A stretch of 64,000 bases of DNA from Paeniglutamicibacter terrestris (lineage in GTDB: Bacteria > Actinomycetota > Actinomycetes > Actinomycetales > Micrococcaceae). Position 1 is the stretch's first letter. Each line of letters opens with the position of its first letter. Of the stretch, positions 53,981 to 64,000 are shown one piece after another. Location: the NCBI RefSeq assembly GCF_012271785.1, contig NZ_JAAWVT010000001.1:1218769-1282768 (forward strand), given 5' to 3'. Position numbers and translations under genes: made by a program. Below the pieces are notes generated by a model. It was not told the origin of the DNA. It made no database searches and saw nothing but the letters and a program-made list of their open reading frames with translations.

Positions 53981-55694
53981 ACACCCAGCGCGCCCCAGCA
54001 CGCCACCTAAAACCCCGCAAGCACCACCAGCGTCGCAATCTCGCGGTTCATCCAAAGCTTACGCTCTGATGGCGTCGGGAACCATGGTTTCCCGCGTCCT
54101 CGGATTCATCCGTACTGCGTTGCTTGCCGTTGCCATTGGATCTTCCACGACGATGGCGGATATCTTCGAGAAGGCGAACGTCATCCCGACGATCATCTTC
54201 ATGTTGTTGGCCGGCGGTATCTTCAACGTGGTCCTGGTACCGCAGCTCATCAAGGCGTCGAAGGCGTCCGATCGGGGTTCCTCTTACACCTCCAAGCTGG
54301 TGACCCTCACCATTGTGGTGATGGGTCTGGCCACGGTGCTGCTGACGTTCTTGGCCGGCCCGCTGATCAAGACACTGACCTTGGACTGGACCGAACCCAT
54401 GATCGCGATGGGAACCACGTTTGCTTACTGGTGCCTACCGCAGATTTTCTTTTACGGCGTCTATGCGGTGATCGGTCAGGTGCTCAACGCGCATAACCGC
54501 TTCACGGCATATATGTGGTCCCCTGTCGCGAACAACCTGGTGCAGATCTGCACCATCGGGACATTTATCATCCTGTTCGGGTCCTATAACGGCGTCGACC
54601 AGCTGAACAACTGGACCAACGAGCAGACGCTTCTGCTGGCCGGTGGAGCCACCCTAGGCATCGTGGTGCAGGCCCTGGCCCTGTTCTGGCCGCTGCGTAA
54701 GGTGGGGCTGAACCTGCGCCCCGATTTCTCCTGGCGCGGCATGGGCCTGCGCCACGTGGGCAAGCTCGCGATCTGGACCCTGGCCTCCATGATGGTGGGG
54801 AACATCGCCTCGCTGATCAACTCCAAGTTTGTCTCGGCCACCGCCTCTGCTCGTCTGGCGCTACCGGGAGGGGGCGCTTCTGTTCCGGGCGAACAGGCAC
54901 TGAATACCTCGCAGTTGATCACCGTGCTGCCACACTCCATCTTTGCCCTCACTCTGGCCACGATGCTCTTTAACGAGTTCACCAAGGCCTTCCATGAGAA
55001 GCGTCGTGATGACATTGCTCCGCTGCTTTCCCGGGGATTGCGCACCACCGCGGTGCCCATTGTTTTTGCCTCGGTGGCCTTTATCGTGCTGGCCGGACCG
55101 CTGGGCAGGTTGTTCGCAGGTAGCTCCCCGACCTCGATGGAGCAAGGTGCCGCCATCGGTCAGCTCCTGCTGCTGACCACACTGGGCTTGCCCTTCAAAT
55201 CCGTTCACTTCTTCATGATTCGGGTCTTCTTTGCCGAGGAGGACACCAAAACTCCGATGCTCATTCAGAGCATTATTGCCGGTTTCTGTGTGGTGCTCGC
55301 CTTCGCTGCGGTGCAACTTCTCCCCGCGACGGAAATCGCCCGGGCCGTGGCGCTGATTTATGGGGTGTCCAACGTACTTTCGGCGGTGATCGCGCACTTC
55401 TTGGTCGTCCGACGCTACGGCGACTACGGAGCCAAGGAGGTAGCAGATACCTACATCCGCATCGGCGTCATGGCCACGGTCTCGGGTCTGGTCGGTGCGG
55501 GCGTGCTGTGGCTGCTCGGTGGCTACCATTGGGGCTTTGCCTGGAGCTCAATCGGTGCCGCGGTCATCTCGATCGCGGTTGTCGGAGCGGTCATGGCGGT
55601 CGTCTACGTGGTCCTGCTGCGTATGATCCGCTCCGAGGAGTTGGATAATTTCTTGGGCCCAATTGCGAGGAAAATCCCCCAGCTCCGCCGCTAA
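53964..55694 (+). CDS. murJ: lipid II flippase MurJ
   Basis: 576 aa MviN/MurJ membrane protein with about 14 helices. ALMASGTMVSRVLGFIRTALLA and ANVIPTIIFMLLAGGIFNVVLVPQL are the family start; NKFVSA-like and HSIFALTLATMLFNEF segments follow. It flips lipid II across the membrane for peptidoglycan synthesis. In Mycobacterium the same protein continues into a pseudokinase and an extracellular domain. Here these parts are on the next gene. ATG 53964 lies within the end of the nudix gene. Confidence 0.93.
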   Translation: MSQVSKHPARPSTPPKTPQAPPASQSRGSSKAYALMASGTMVSRVLGFIRTALLAVAIGSSTTMADIFEKANVIPTIIFMLLAGGIFNVVLVPQLIKASKASDRGSSYTSKLVTLTIVVMGLATVLLTFLAGPLIKTLTLDWTEPMIAMGTTFAYWCLPQIFFYGVYAVIGQVLNAHNRFTAYMWSPVANNLVQICTIGTFIILFGSYNGVDQLNNWTNEQTLLLAGGATLGIVVQALALFWPLRKVGLNLRPDFSWRGMGLRHVGKLAIWTLASMMVGNIASLINSKFVSATASARLALPGGGASVPGEQALNTSQLITVLPHSIFALTLATMLFNEFTKAFHEKRRDDIAPLLSRGLRTTAVPIVFASVAFIVLAGPLGRLFAGSSPTSMEQGAAIGQLLLLTTLGLPFKSVHFFMIRVFFAEEDTKTPMLIQSIIAGFCVVLAFAAVQLLPATEIARAVALIYGVSNVLSAVIAHFLVVRRYGDYGAKEVADTYIRIGVMATVSGLVGAGVLWLLGGYHWGFAWSSIGAAVISIAVVGAVMAVVYVVLLRMIRSEELDNFLGPIARKIPQLRR

Positions 55695-55836
55695 TGTACC
55701 GGGGTAGGTACTAGTGGATTGCGGGCTCAGCCGACATCGGCCTTAGTGTTCGCGAAATCCGCACTCCTATCCCGGTAACATGGAACGGGGTACCCATGAG
55801 GGTGCCAGCAACGCAATGTAATCCCGGGAGGGAATC

Positions 55837-57456
55837 GTGTCGCAGCCCATCGACGCAGGCGCCGTACTTGGCGGTCGTTACCAGGTGACCGAATCGGTCT
55901 TGACCTCGGCAGACGGTGACCAAGTACTGAGTGGTATCGATCAGGTGCTCAACCGTCCGGTGAGCATTCTTGTCGGTTCAACAGCGAATGCCTCGCAGCT
56001 GGCCACGAGTGCGCGCGAAATCGCCACCGGTGAACGCTACGCCACGGTACAGGTCTTAGATCTAGGTATTTCCGAGGGCCACACCTACTTGGTGACCAAT
56101 CTCGCGGAACCGGCAGATCTTCTTGACCTCGTCATCCAATCGGATGCCCCCTACGTGGAACCGTTCTACACCGATACGCTAGGCACCGAAATCTTCGGCG
56201 TCTCGCGCTCCACGGAACCGGCAACCTATGAGGACGACGCCGAGTACTACGAGGATCAGCGCGCCCAGGAGCAGCAGCGTCCAGCGATGCTGGACCGCTT
56301 CCCGGAGATCAGCCTCAACGAGAAGCTGAACAACATCAAGGGCCGCTTCACCCGCGGCAAGGCAGCCGGCGAAACCCCGATCGCACCCGCCGCCGCAGTT
56401 GGTTCGAACACAGAGCAGGCCCCAGCGGTCGCCGCGCCAGTTGCCCCGGTACCAACCACTACAAGCCCCACGACTCCCCCGGCGGCTGCTTCACCGGCCG
56501 TTGCCCCGGCCGCGCCGGTTGAAGCACCAGCACCAAAGCCAGCCCCGGCTGCGAAGCCGACGCCAGCACCGGCAGCAGCAGCGCCGAAGCCGACGCCCAA
56601 GGTCTCGCGCGTCGCCCCGGACGACGAACCCGCCGTCACCTCGGCCGCAGCATTGGCAGCCGCACAGAAGTCCCGCGGTCCCAACGTTGATGAAACCGGC
56701 CAGCGGACTGCTTCGAGTTTCCCAGTAGCAGCCCAAACGTACTCCGCGGATCCTGTAACCGACTACGAAGATGAAGAAGAAGCAGAAGAGGGCGGGAAGA
56801 AGACCACCCGCCTACTCATCGGTGCCCTGCTCTGTGCCGTGTTGGTATTGGCCGTCGTGTTTGCCTACAACGCTCTCGGTAATAAGAATCCCGAGCCGGT
56901 TGCTAACTCCTCCGCAACTCAAAGTGCAGCACCCTCTAATAGTGCAGGGAACAGCAGCGAAGCCCCGGAGAAGCCAAGCGCGGAACTGGTCAAGCCAGTA
57001 GTCGCAGATATTTCACGTGTGGTTCCGGGCAATCAGGACTTGAATGCACCCACGGATAACACGCTCTCCAACGTCAGCGATGGCAATCCTGCGAGCCTGT
57101 ACAAGTCCTACTCGTACACCACGCCGCAGTTCGGTGGCTTGGCATCCAACATGGTCATCGTCGCTGAACTTGAGGAAGTTTCGGATATTTCCGAAATCAA
57201 ACTCGAGGGCATGAACGGGACCGGTGGCTCCTTCGAGATCCGCGTCGGCGAGTCTGATGACCTGTCCGATGCCAAGACGGTCACCAGCGGTTCGTTCACC
57301 GGCCCCAGTGTCACCATCCCGGTCAACGGCGATGACGGAGACTCACTTCGCGGACAGTACGTGTTCTTGAACGTCACCGAACTGCCCCGACGAGCCTCCG
57401 GAGCCAACGAATCACGTCCATACGGCTTGCAGCTCGGCGAGTTCGGCGTCTCCTAA
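55837..57456 (+). CDS. pseudokinase-like membrane protein with extracellular discoidin-like domain
   Basis: 539 aa. Residues 8-50 resemble a protein kinase N-lobe (LGGRYQVTESVL, then VLNRPVSILV), but the ATP-binding lysine and the Gly-rich loop are missing and no HRD or DFG motif is seen. An acidic then Ala/Pro-rich cytoplasmic linker covers 120-290. One membrane helix lies at about 325-347 (LLIGALLCAVLVLAVVFAY). The outer part from about 395 has a discoidin-like beta domain (LKLEGMNGTGGSFEIRVGES-type strands). It is probably the detached counterpart of the C-terminal half of mycobacterial MviN, a regulator of murJ. GTG 55837 has GGGAGGG upstream. Confidence 0.7.
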   Translation: MSQPIDAGAVLGGRYQVTESVLTSADGDQVLSGIDQVLNRPVSILVGSTANASQLATSAREIATGERYATVQVLDLGISEGHTYLVTNLAEPADLLDLVIQSDAPYVEPFYTDTLGTEIFGVSRSTEPATYEDDAEYYEDQRAQEQQRPAMLDRFPEISLNEKLNNIKGRFTRGKAAGETPIAPAAAVGSNTEQAPAVAAPVAPVPTTTSPTTPPAAASPAVAPAAPVEAPAPKPAPAAKPTPAPAAAAPKPTPKVSRVAPDDEPAVTSAAALAAAQKSRGPNVDETGQRTASSFPVAAQTYSADPVTDYEDEEEAEEGGKKTTRLLIGALLCAVLVLAVVFAYNALGNKNPEPVANSSATQSAAPSNSAGNSSEAPEKPSAELVKPVVADISRVVPGNQDLNAPTDNTLSNVSDGNPASLYKSYSYTTPQFGGLASNMVIVAELEEVSDISEIKLEGMNGTGGSFEIRVGESDDLSDAKTVTSGSFTGPSVTIPVNGDDGDSLRGQYVFLNVTELPRRASGANESRPYGLQLGEFGVS

Positions 57457-57569
57457 CCACACTGGGCCGGGAATACCAGCACCTTGTTTGCTGTTATGCC
57501 GCATAGTCCCCCTCGTTATCCGCGGTGGTCGATAAGACAACACCGCACTTATGAAAGGTTCGCGTACCC

Positions 57570-58553
57570 GTGGCCACAGAAGTAAACGACGCTATCCGTA
57601 ACGTCATCATCATCGGTTCCGGCCCTGCTGGTTACACCTCTGCCGTCTACACCGCGCGTGCGAACCTGAAGCCGTTGGTTATCGCCGGTTCGGTCACCGC
57701 CGGTGGCGAGCTCATGAACACCACGGATGTGGAAAACTTCCCGGGCTTCCCCGAGGGCATCATGGGTCCGGATCTGATGGACAACATGCAGAAGCAGGCA
57801 GAGCGCTTCGGTGCCGAGATCCTCTTCGACGATGTCACCGCCGTCGATTTGACCGGTGATATCAAGGTCGTCACCCTCGGTGACGGCACCGTCTACCGTG
57901 CGCATGCAGTCATCCTGTCCACCGGCTCCGCCTACCGCGAACTGGGCCTCCCCGATGAGAAGCGCCTCTCGGGCCACGGTGTCTCCTGGTGTGCAACCTG
58001 CGACGGTTTCTTCTTCCGTGAACAGAACATTGCTGTGATCGGCGGCGGCGACTCCGCCATGGAAGAAGCCATCTTCCTGACCAAGTTTGCTGCAAAGGTC
58101 ACCGTGGTGCACCGCCGCGATTCCCTGCGCGCATCGAAGATCATGGCAGAGCGTGCCTTGGCACACCCGAAGATCGACTTCATCTGGGACTCTGAGGTCG
58201 TCGGAATTTCCGGTACCGAAAAGGTCACCGGAATGACCCTGCGCAATCTCAAGACTGATGCAGAGCAGCATGTCGAGATCACCGGTATCTTCGTAGCCAT
58301 CGGCAACGATCCTCGTACCGATCTGGTCAAGGATGTTCTGGACCTGACCGCCGAGGGCACCATTGCCGTTGAGGGTCGCTCCTCGAAGACCAGCCTTAAG
58401 GGTGTCTTCGCTGCCGGCGACGTTATCGATTCCTCTTACCGTCAGGCCATCACGGCCGCCGGTTCGGGCTGTGCCGCAGCGCTTGACGTCGAGCACTACC
58501 TGGCTGACATTGAAGCCAGTGCATCCGCAGAATCCGTAGCAGTCTCCAACTAA
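57570..58553 (+). CDS. trxB: thioredoxin reductase
   Basis: 327 aa. The FAD motif is IIGSGPAGYTSAVYTARA, the redox pair is Cys141/Cys144 in WCATCDGFF, the NADPH site is GGGDSAMEEA, and GVFAAGDVID closes the FAD site. It reduces thioredoxin with NADPH. GTG 57570 has AAAGG upstream at a somewhat long distance. It forms an operon with trxA 49 bases downstream. Confidence 0.95.
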   Translation: MATEVNDAIRNVIIIGSGPAGYTSAVYTARANLKPLVIAGSVTAGGELMNTTDVENFPGFPEGIMGPDLMDNMQKQAERFGAEILFDDVTAVDLTGDIKVVTLGDGTVYRAHAVILSTGSAYRELGLPDEKRLSGHGVSWCATCDGFFFREQNIAVIGGGDSAMEEAIFLTKFAAKVTVVHRRDSLRASKIMAERALAHPKIDFIWDSEVVGISGTEKVTGMTLRNLKTDAEQHVEITGIFVAIGNDPRTDLVKDVLDLTAEGTIAVEGRSSKTSLKGVFAAGDVIDSSYRQAITAAGSGCAAALDVEHYLADIEASASAESVAVSN

Positions 58554-58602
58554 TTCCCGTTCCCAGCTTCTGGGAAGAGATCTTTAACGAAAGGTGCAGG
58601 CC

Positions 58603-58926
58603 ATGAGCCAGACCAAAGACGTAACCGACGCAACTTTCCAGGCTGAGGTCCTCGAGGCTTCCAAGCCAGTCATTGTCGACTTCTGGGCCGAGTGGTGCGG
58701 TCCTTGCCGTCAGCTGACCCCGATCCTCGAGCAGATTGCCGCAGAGCACTCGGAGAAGGTTGACGTTGTAAAGGTCAACGTTGACGACAACCCGGGCATC
58801 GCTGCAAAGTACGGCATCACCAGCATCCCCGCCGTATACGTTTTCCAGGGTGGCGAGCACGTAGCCACCTCCATCGGAGCCAAGCCTAAGCCGGTCTTGG
58901 AAAAGGAATTCGCAGAGTACCTCTAG
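58603..58926 (+). CDS. trxA: thioredoxin
   Basis: 107 aa with the active site WAEWCGPCRQL (Cys32, Cys35) and the cis-proline in SIPAVYVF. It reduces disulfides in cytoplasmic proteins. ATG 58603 has AAAGG upstream; an in-frame ATG at 58594 is less likely. It ends at a strong terminator and is the last recognisable gene of the window. Confidence 0.95.
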   Translation: MSQTKDVTDATFQAEVLEASKPVIVDFWAEWCGPCRQLTPILEQIAAEHSEKVDVVKVNVDDNPGIAAKYGITSIPAVYVFQGGEHVATSIGAKPKPVLEKEFAEYL

Positions 58927-58947
58927 CCTTCGCTGGATCTTACTGAC

Positions 58948-58985
58948 CTTGGTGCGCCCACCCCCTTGGGGGTGGGCGCACCAAG
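58948..58985 (+). terminator. terminator of trxBA
   Basis: An 18-bp arm CTTGGTGCGCCCACCCCC pairs with GGGGGTGGGCGCACCAAG and is followed by CTTTTAA. Confidence 0.92.
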
Positions 58986-60981
58986 CTTTTAACCCCTACC
59001 TGTCCCCAGCATTACCCGCGCGTGTTCACTGACGGATCATGGCGAAATTATTGAAAACAAACAACTCAAAACAGTTGCTACTGCGACGAGATGGAAAATC
59101 TTCATAGGTCGAACGATGATTTCCTCTCCGGAGCATCATTTCTTCACCAGCATTGCCTGAAGCGCCCACGTCCGACAAAAAGTGAAGTCCGGACCATCGG
59201 CAGAGCGACATCTGCTGAGAACCATTTTTCAATCGTCGAATGCCGGCCAGGGATGGACTAGCGAAATTCTTCGGAGTTAGGAATTAGTTCTCATCTCGGG
59301 TTGAAGTTCCCTCGCCAGCATTGTTCCCTGGGCCCTGCCCACCCATTGTCCACAACGCTGAACACAGAAACTGCCTCTGCGAATGACCACAGTCTGCCCT
59401 CTAGCTGACTGGATATTTTCCCTTCTTGGATCCATCAATCTTGCGTAGAGACCACCGATATGGCCGTTCGGGGTCGGTAGCTCCCTGGTCGCGGGCCGCC
59501 CATGTCTAACGTCGCCGATTTTCTCGAGCATGTGCGGCTTCCGAATTAAATCGAGATGGTGTTGAAGACGGTCCGGTCCATAGCCGCGTCGGCGTAGATG
59601 CAGGAGCCCAGCAGCTGGTGCCGATCCGTCGTCGGATACCACGCACGTAACACCGTCGAGCCGCAGCGGCTTCGCGGGGACCGAGCGGCATTCGGAGACA
59701 ATTCCCGGCGGTGCACTTCGGCAACGCACCAGCCCTCACTGGCAGGATTGGAAACATGGAAGCTAAACCCGTCCGACCATAGTTGGCTGGCCATTATCGG
59801 AACGTGCATCCTAGAAACTACGCCACGTGCCGACAACTCTCATTCTTGTCACGCTACTCCGGCTGGACAGCACCTTCTTCGCGGTGCTCAAGAAGGACTG
59901 GCACCAGCTGCTCGGCGGCAACGCCCATGCCGGGCCGGTCACTGGCCCGATCATTCATCAATTTCGCCATCTAGGTCGATGTGGAAAGGCGAAGTCAACA
60001 TGTGCGGGAGGAAGGAGATGTCCCCAGTCGTGCACGGTCTGGGCGACTTCCAATGGCTTCCTCCCAGACAGCCGCTGGGCGCCATTCGGAACATTCGGGG
60101 TCATGAAACGTCAAATGCAGAACTTGAATTTTGATGATTTGAGTTTCTGCCATGCCTCAATTCAGAGTCATCAGCATCGATGCGTAGTAGTAAGCCCCGA
60201 CGCGGCGACCAATGATCGCAAGCGTCAGGGCTTGCTCTTCGCCCGCGCACGGTCCGACCGAGGCAACAGCCGAGTTACGCTCTTTCACCCGTTATGTGGA
60301 CGGCAGACGATACGGTGATGGTTCTATAAACACGGCAGTGCTTGGATCCCAATATCCCCCTCCCCCCACATCGCCACAGCAGGAACAGCACAATTGAGCT
60401 CATATCCACCACCGAGTTTCCGAAACCACTTCCTCACCCACGTCGTCCCAAGGGCAATTCGTTCGTTCTCCAATCGCCATCACCGGATTGTGGGATCGGA
60501 ATTTCGACTCGATACTGCTAGTTCACATCTATCGGCAAGCACCACGACGCAATGGAGATTTTCAATGATGCGTGCTGAATGAAGTTTGCTCGACGGAGAA
60601 CACTTCCCGTTTTCGCCGCGGGCTATGCGCCGGGCTGCCGCTGAGGGAATGTCCGCGCCAACTACAGGGTCACCACTCAACTCCACACGTCCTTTGGATC
60701 CACACCCTGGACGCTCTAGCGTGCTGCTCTGCTCCTCCCAGAAGTGATTTTTGTGGATACTCGGGCGGTGTCGGTAACGGAGTTTTCCGAGACTCCGGCG
60801 TTTCAGAAACTGCCTTCGCGATGCCATTTTTCTGAGGATTTCGCTTGAGCCTTCCATCTCGCTCCTTGGCCTGTCCCTGCCGCCGCCGCTCCCGTTTCAG
60901 GTAGCGATCATGTGAGTGCGCCAATGACCGGCTGGCGAAGTAGCCGTGGGCTCTATGCTTGCAAGGTCTGGGGATTGAGAA

Positions 60982-60997
60982 TGTTTCACGTGAAACA
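60982..60997. promoter_or_regulatory. parS site 1
   Basis: TGTTTCACGTGAAACA, the exact 16-bp ParB-binding consensus. ParB nucleates here to load SMC and separate the origins. Confidence 0.95.
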
Positions 60998-61057
60998 CCC
61001 CGCTGCGACGACTTGTGGATCTTGGGGTTTCAAGAAGAATTCAGCCGACCATCCGTA

Positions 61058-61073
61058 TGTTTCACGTGAAACA
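61058..61073. promoter_or_regulatory. parS site 2
   Basis: A second exact copy of TGTTTCACGTGAAACA, 76 bases from the first. Confidence 0.95.
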
Positions 61074-61123
61074 AATTCAGGTGAGGAGCACCGCATGTCT
61101 AGTGCAGAACACCGCGTGGACAA

Positions 61124-61139
61124 TGTTTCACGTGAAACA
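61124..61139. promoter_or_regulatory. parS site 3
   Basis: A third exact copy of TGTTTCACGTGAAACA, 66 bases from the second. Short frames starting MFHVKH around these sites are by-products of the palindrome. Confidence 0.95.
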
Positions 61140-64000
61140 CCTGAGCGCAGGCGTAGTGGTTTCACCCTGGGAACCCAGCGCGCCCCAGCGATCTACATTG
61201 AAGGGTACCGTCATCGCTGCACATTTCCATTTGATGGTCCTGAACCTTTCGGTAAGGGCGGATTGCAGTACTGCTCTCGGACGACGGTCGCCTGAACTGC
61301 GATGACGACAGAGAACACGGAACATTCCAACGGCAAACATCAGCCGCAAGCCGCTGGGGCACGACACCCAACAGACCGGCGATTCTTAGCAGATCTCCCA
61401 ACGAGCTCGGCTGTGATCCGTTTCAAATCGCCTCAATTCCTCCCGGCGCGCGCATCCATCGTTCGTCATACCCACTCCAGCAACGATTCTCATGTCCCCC
61501 CTGGGCACGGACTGCACATTTGGCAACTAAGGAATCGAGCGCGTCATCAAGGATTCGTCATCTTCTCGGATCCATGAACAGGTGTGTTGAATTGCTAACC
61601 GCACTCCCCACCTCCGCCATTGGATATCTCTCGATGCAGCAACGTCACTTGGTGGCGCCATGCTAACGACAACAACTTCATTGGGCTGATACTTCTGAAC
61701 GATTTTCTGATTGCTCACACATCTCGTCAATCCCACAGACGTTCGGGCGTCCGATGGCCACTGCCAGTAATGCCGTCCCCTGAATCGCTCGTTGGGTAGG
61801 CTGTTGCCGCTGATGAAGTTCGTTCCTTGATACAAGCCAAACTCTCAGGAGCTAACATCGGGACAGCTGGCACGCTGTGATCTCCACATGGCCAAGCTAT
61901 TTTTTTGAGCCCTCAAGGCGGTACGCATAACGGCCGACGGCTGTGCCATACAAACTGATATCCTGCCGGTCAGACAGGATGGTGGCCCGCAGCGAAGATA
62001 CGGACCAACTCCATTTCTCTCCACTCCCCCGCGATTTCCCTACTTATCGAAGAACGCTTTCCCCGAAGCGAGGTGAATTGCTTTCGCTGTTTGAACTCAC
62101 TACTACGCGGACCTGCCCGAGAGCTCCCTAGAATCACCTCGGTGAGAATTTGGCGGGTATTGAAAGCTCCGGAACCGAAACCCATATGACTGCCACTTCT
62201 ATCCGCTCATTGAGTCAGCCTCCGGAGGGATGTGAACTCGAGGCTCATCAGCGCTAAAGAACCGGTACGTGAGAGCGTGACAGGACGCAACCAGGCAGAA
62301 CGACAGTAGATCGATAACGAATACCCTCATCGCCGATTGGCTCCCTGCTGAGATGCGACCGTCGCGAACACCGTCTTAGACGCTTGGACAGTCTGCCTGG
62401 ATTCATATCCGGGCAGACTCCCCCATGTTCTCTTGGGGCGTCTGAGGTTCCCCAGACAATCGAGTCCTCTGTTGATGGAGCATACGATTTCAATCAACCA
62501 TTGCAAAACCGCTCCCAATGACCGTCTCCCGTTCAAGACCCCTCGGAGCAAGCCGAAGGCTCCCTGCTAGTTTTCCTCTTTGGAGATGATTCTGGCTCAC
62601 GTCGATCTGTTCTCATCAGGAAGTTCATTTCTCTTCCCTCTGCTCGGGACAGGCAGAGGTCAGCTGCTTGCTGCGTGGCACTGCAGGCAACACCACCTTC
62701 CCAGTAGTCGACCCCACTAACAGCGCTCTGGATACAGCCGTCCACGAGATGTAGTGACCGGAAACAAACACATCACCTTGATGGGTTCAACCGCAGGCAT
62801 GGCCTGGCGACCAGATGGTGCTCCGCAAGGGAGTTGGTTTGGATTCCGAGCAGGTCAAGAATCGAAAAATTGAGCATCAGGAGAACCGTCGCCCTGACAA
62901 GGTGTAGCTCATCGGCTTTGTCGAGCTGAGCGACCTTCTCGATGACTTCGAAGGCACCGTGCCTTTGCGCCAAGTGATTACTGATCAGAATGAGAAACCG
63001 ATCCCAAACATCACAACACATGTGCAGTCTTCCGAGCGATCCGTGGATCTTTTCAGCGACCACGGCATGCGCACGGGAGTTATCCACGATCAGGTTCATC
63101 GCAGTTTGCCGCCCCCGCTTGCTCTGGAATTTTTACCTCAATCACGTCGCCGCAAGAAATCACGTGCTGCTGTCGTGAATCAAAGGGAAGCCACGGTGGG
63201 CCTGTCCTTAGCCTTCAAATGCGCGATGCAATGTTACCGAGTCAGGCGGCGTCACCAATTCTCACGCCACATCTGTTGTTCGTATCTGGCGTCTTCGGTG
63301 GCCAATCGGTGAGCACAGAGATCCGGCTTCGATCACTCGTGAAAGTTGGCGTCCACCCTCATGATCTGAAGTAGGCATTCTGCCTTACCGGCACGATGTC
63401 CAGAGGGGCGGGTGATCTGAACCGGCCGATATAGGTGACCACTGATGTGCCCCCAAATCCTCGCATCGGTTTACCGTTGGATACTCCTCCAACACATCCA
63501 TAGCCAATCTGAGCCGGCTCCTGATCCGTCCAGCCGAGTTCATTAACAAGTTCAGATTGACCGCACAGCCCTACCTCGTCAGAGCCTGCCCGCAGTTGTG
63601 CCGCCTACGTAGAGAGTGCCAACTCGTAGCCTTTCATACCGACTAGATCAGCCCGACTGGCCATTTTCCGTTGCCGCCCAACTTCATTCACTTGGGGTGT
63701 CTGTCGCAGCTGAACGCCGCCTATCCTCTCGCCCGATTGGAATCACTTGATATCGATACGGATGGCGTTGTAAATGATTATGAAAATTTGGCTCTTTAGA
63801 AGCCTGCAATATTGCGCGTTAGGATCATGGACACCCGGTCAAAACGCCAGCCCTTACTCACCCCACCAAAAAGTCCCAGCACGTGATCATAGCTTCAAAG
63901 AGACGCGTTTGGTCCATGGAAGGTGCCAGCACAGCCCGTCATTTCACCGAGTGCGCCAAGAAGCCGACCAGCAGCAATTCCTTCTTCGTTCCCCACCCGG

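Larger units (their letters stand above)
58986..64000. other. gene-poor origin-proximal region
   Basis: Five kilobases in which I find no gene I can support. The longest frames (150-178 codons at 59277-59729 and 59598-60134, 108-117 codons near 62.8-63.3 kb) lack ribosome sites, overlap each other on opposite strands and have no recognisable domains. GC looks lower than in the genes to the left. It carries three parS sites, one DnaA-box-like TTGTCCACA (59346-59354) and one TTATCCACG (63080-63088). parB and parA, normally next to trxA, are not seen and presumably lie beyond the window. Confidence 0.6.

Noticed and set aside
57549..58496. 315-codon minus-strand open frame opposite trxB
   Set aside because: Antisense shadow with no domain; trxB is unambiguous.
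59277..60134. Possible decayed acetyltransferase or parB-neighbour gene after trxA
   Set aside because: Frames on both strands were read for motifs; none gave a recognisable domain, so a pseudogene call cannot be supported.
60912..61305. Overlapping frames with repeated MFHVKH/MFHVKQ segments, looking like a short repeat protein
   Set aside because: The repeats are the translated parS palindromes; there is no other coding signal.
63080..63088. TTATCCACG, and TTGTCCACA at 59346, as a replication origin
   Set aside because: Single DnaA-box-like matches far apart do not make an origin; oriC needs a cluster and lies presumably beyond the window.
62773..63099. Minus-strand frame starting MNLIVDNSRAH, resembling a DDE transposase strand
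   Set aside because: Only a few residues resemble the motif; no further acidic residues, terminal repeats or target duplications were found.

Overview
The window is chromosomal DNA from a high-GC Gram-positive bacterium. It most resembles Micrococcaceae (Arthrobacter in the broad sense, including Paenarthrobacter, Glutamicibacter and Paeniglutamicibacter). The grounds are GC-rich coding sequence with many GTG starts, tight ATGA-coupled operons, an actinobacterial inositol-1-phosphate synthase, and the origin-side order cca - nudix - murJ - pseudokinase-like protein - trxB - trxA - parS. Three perfect parS sites near 61 kb place the right end next to the replication origin. The genus is inferred from gene content only.

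Layout. 0-9 kb: an FAD amine oxidase/desaturase-like enzyme with a GT87 membrane mannosyltransferase-like protein, an SRPBCC protein, a PhoD-like phosphoesterase without signal peptide, a double-hotdog thioesterase, an AT-rich non-coding stretch, and an FMN reductase with a TetR regulator. 9-15 kb: one operon fruR-fruK-fruA-ptsI-ptsH holding fructose uptake and the general PTS proteins. 15-18.6 kb: a guanidine-III riboswitch controlling the guanidinium exporter gdx (sugE), an unknown two-helix membrane protein behind a Zur-like box, an acyl-CoA ligase and panD. 18.9-23.5 kb: GntP permease, CaiB-type CoA-transferase, HMG-CoA lyase and an IclR regulator, probably for a hydroxylated dicarboxylate such as 3-hydroxy-3-methylglutarate. 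23.8-30.4 kb: an alcohol dehydrogenase, a stand-alone GyrA C-gate-like mini protein, then thiamin thiazole genes thiE <> TPP riboswitch-thiO-thiS-thiG-(PCD/VOC fusion)-thiF/moeZ.

30.5-36.2 kb: a TetR-controlled detoxification island (two paralogous alpha/beta hydrolases around a quinone oxidoreductase, then OYE and SDR) with a shared operator motif at both promoters. 36.3-39.7 kb: a short UvrA paralog, a small protein and an OhrR-like MarR regulator. 39.9-46.9 kb: a nonulosonic acid surface-polymer cluster. It holds a NeuA-type cytidylyltransferase fused to a KdsC-like phosphatase, a NeuB without SAF domain, a GT2, a polysialyltransferase-family protein, a second sialyltransferase-like protein and a further putative glycosyltransferase. 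47-51 kb: ino1, fhs and a HAD hydrolase. 51.1-51.6 kb: a previously unlisted operon of three micro-proteins (35, 48 and 40 residues), each with a good Shine-Dalgarno. 51.8-58.9 kb: cca, nudix, murJ, a pseudokinase-discoidin membrane protein, trxB and trxA. 59-64 kb: five kilobases with no convincing gene, carrying the parS cluster.

The most interesting candidates are the nonulosonate polymer cluster with its two unusual enzyme architectures, the micro-protein operon with overlapping inverted repeats upstream, and the murJ-linked pseudokinase protein. Further ones are the shared TetR operator with a coupled leader ORF, and the origin-proximal coding desert.
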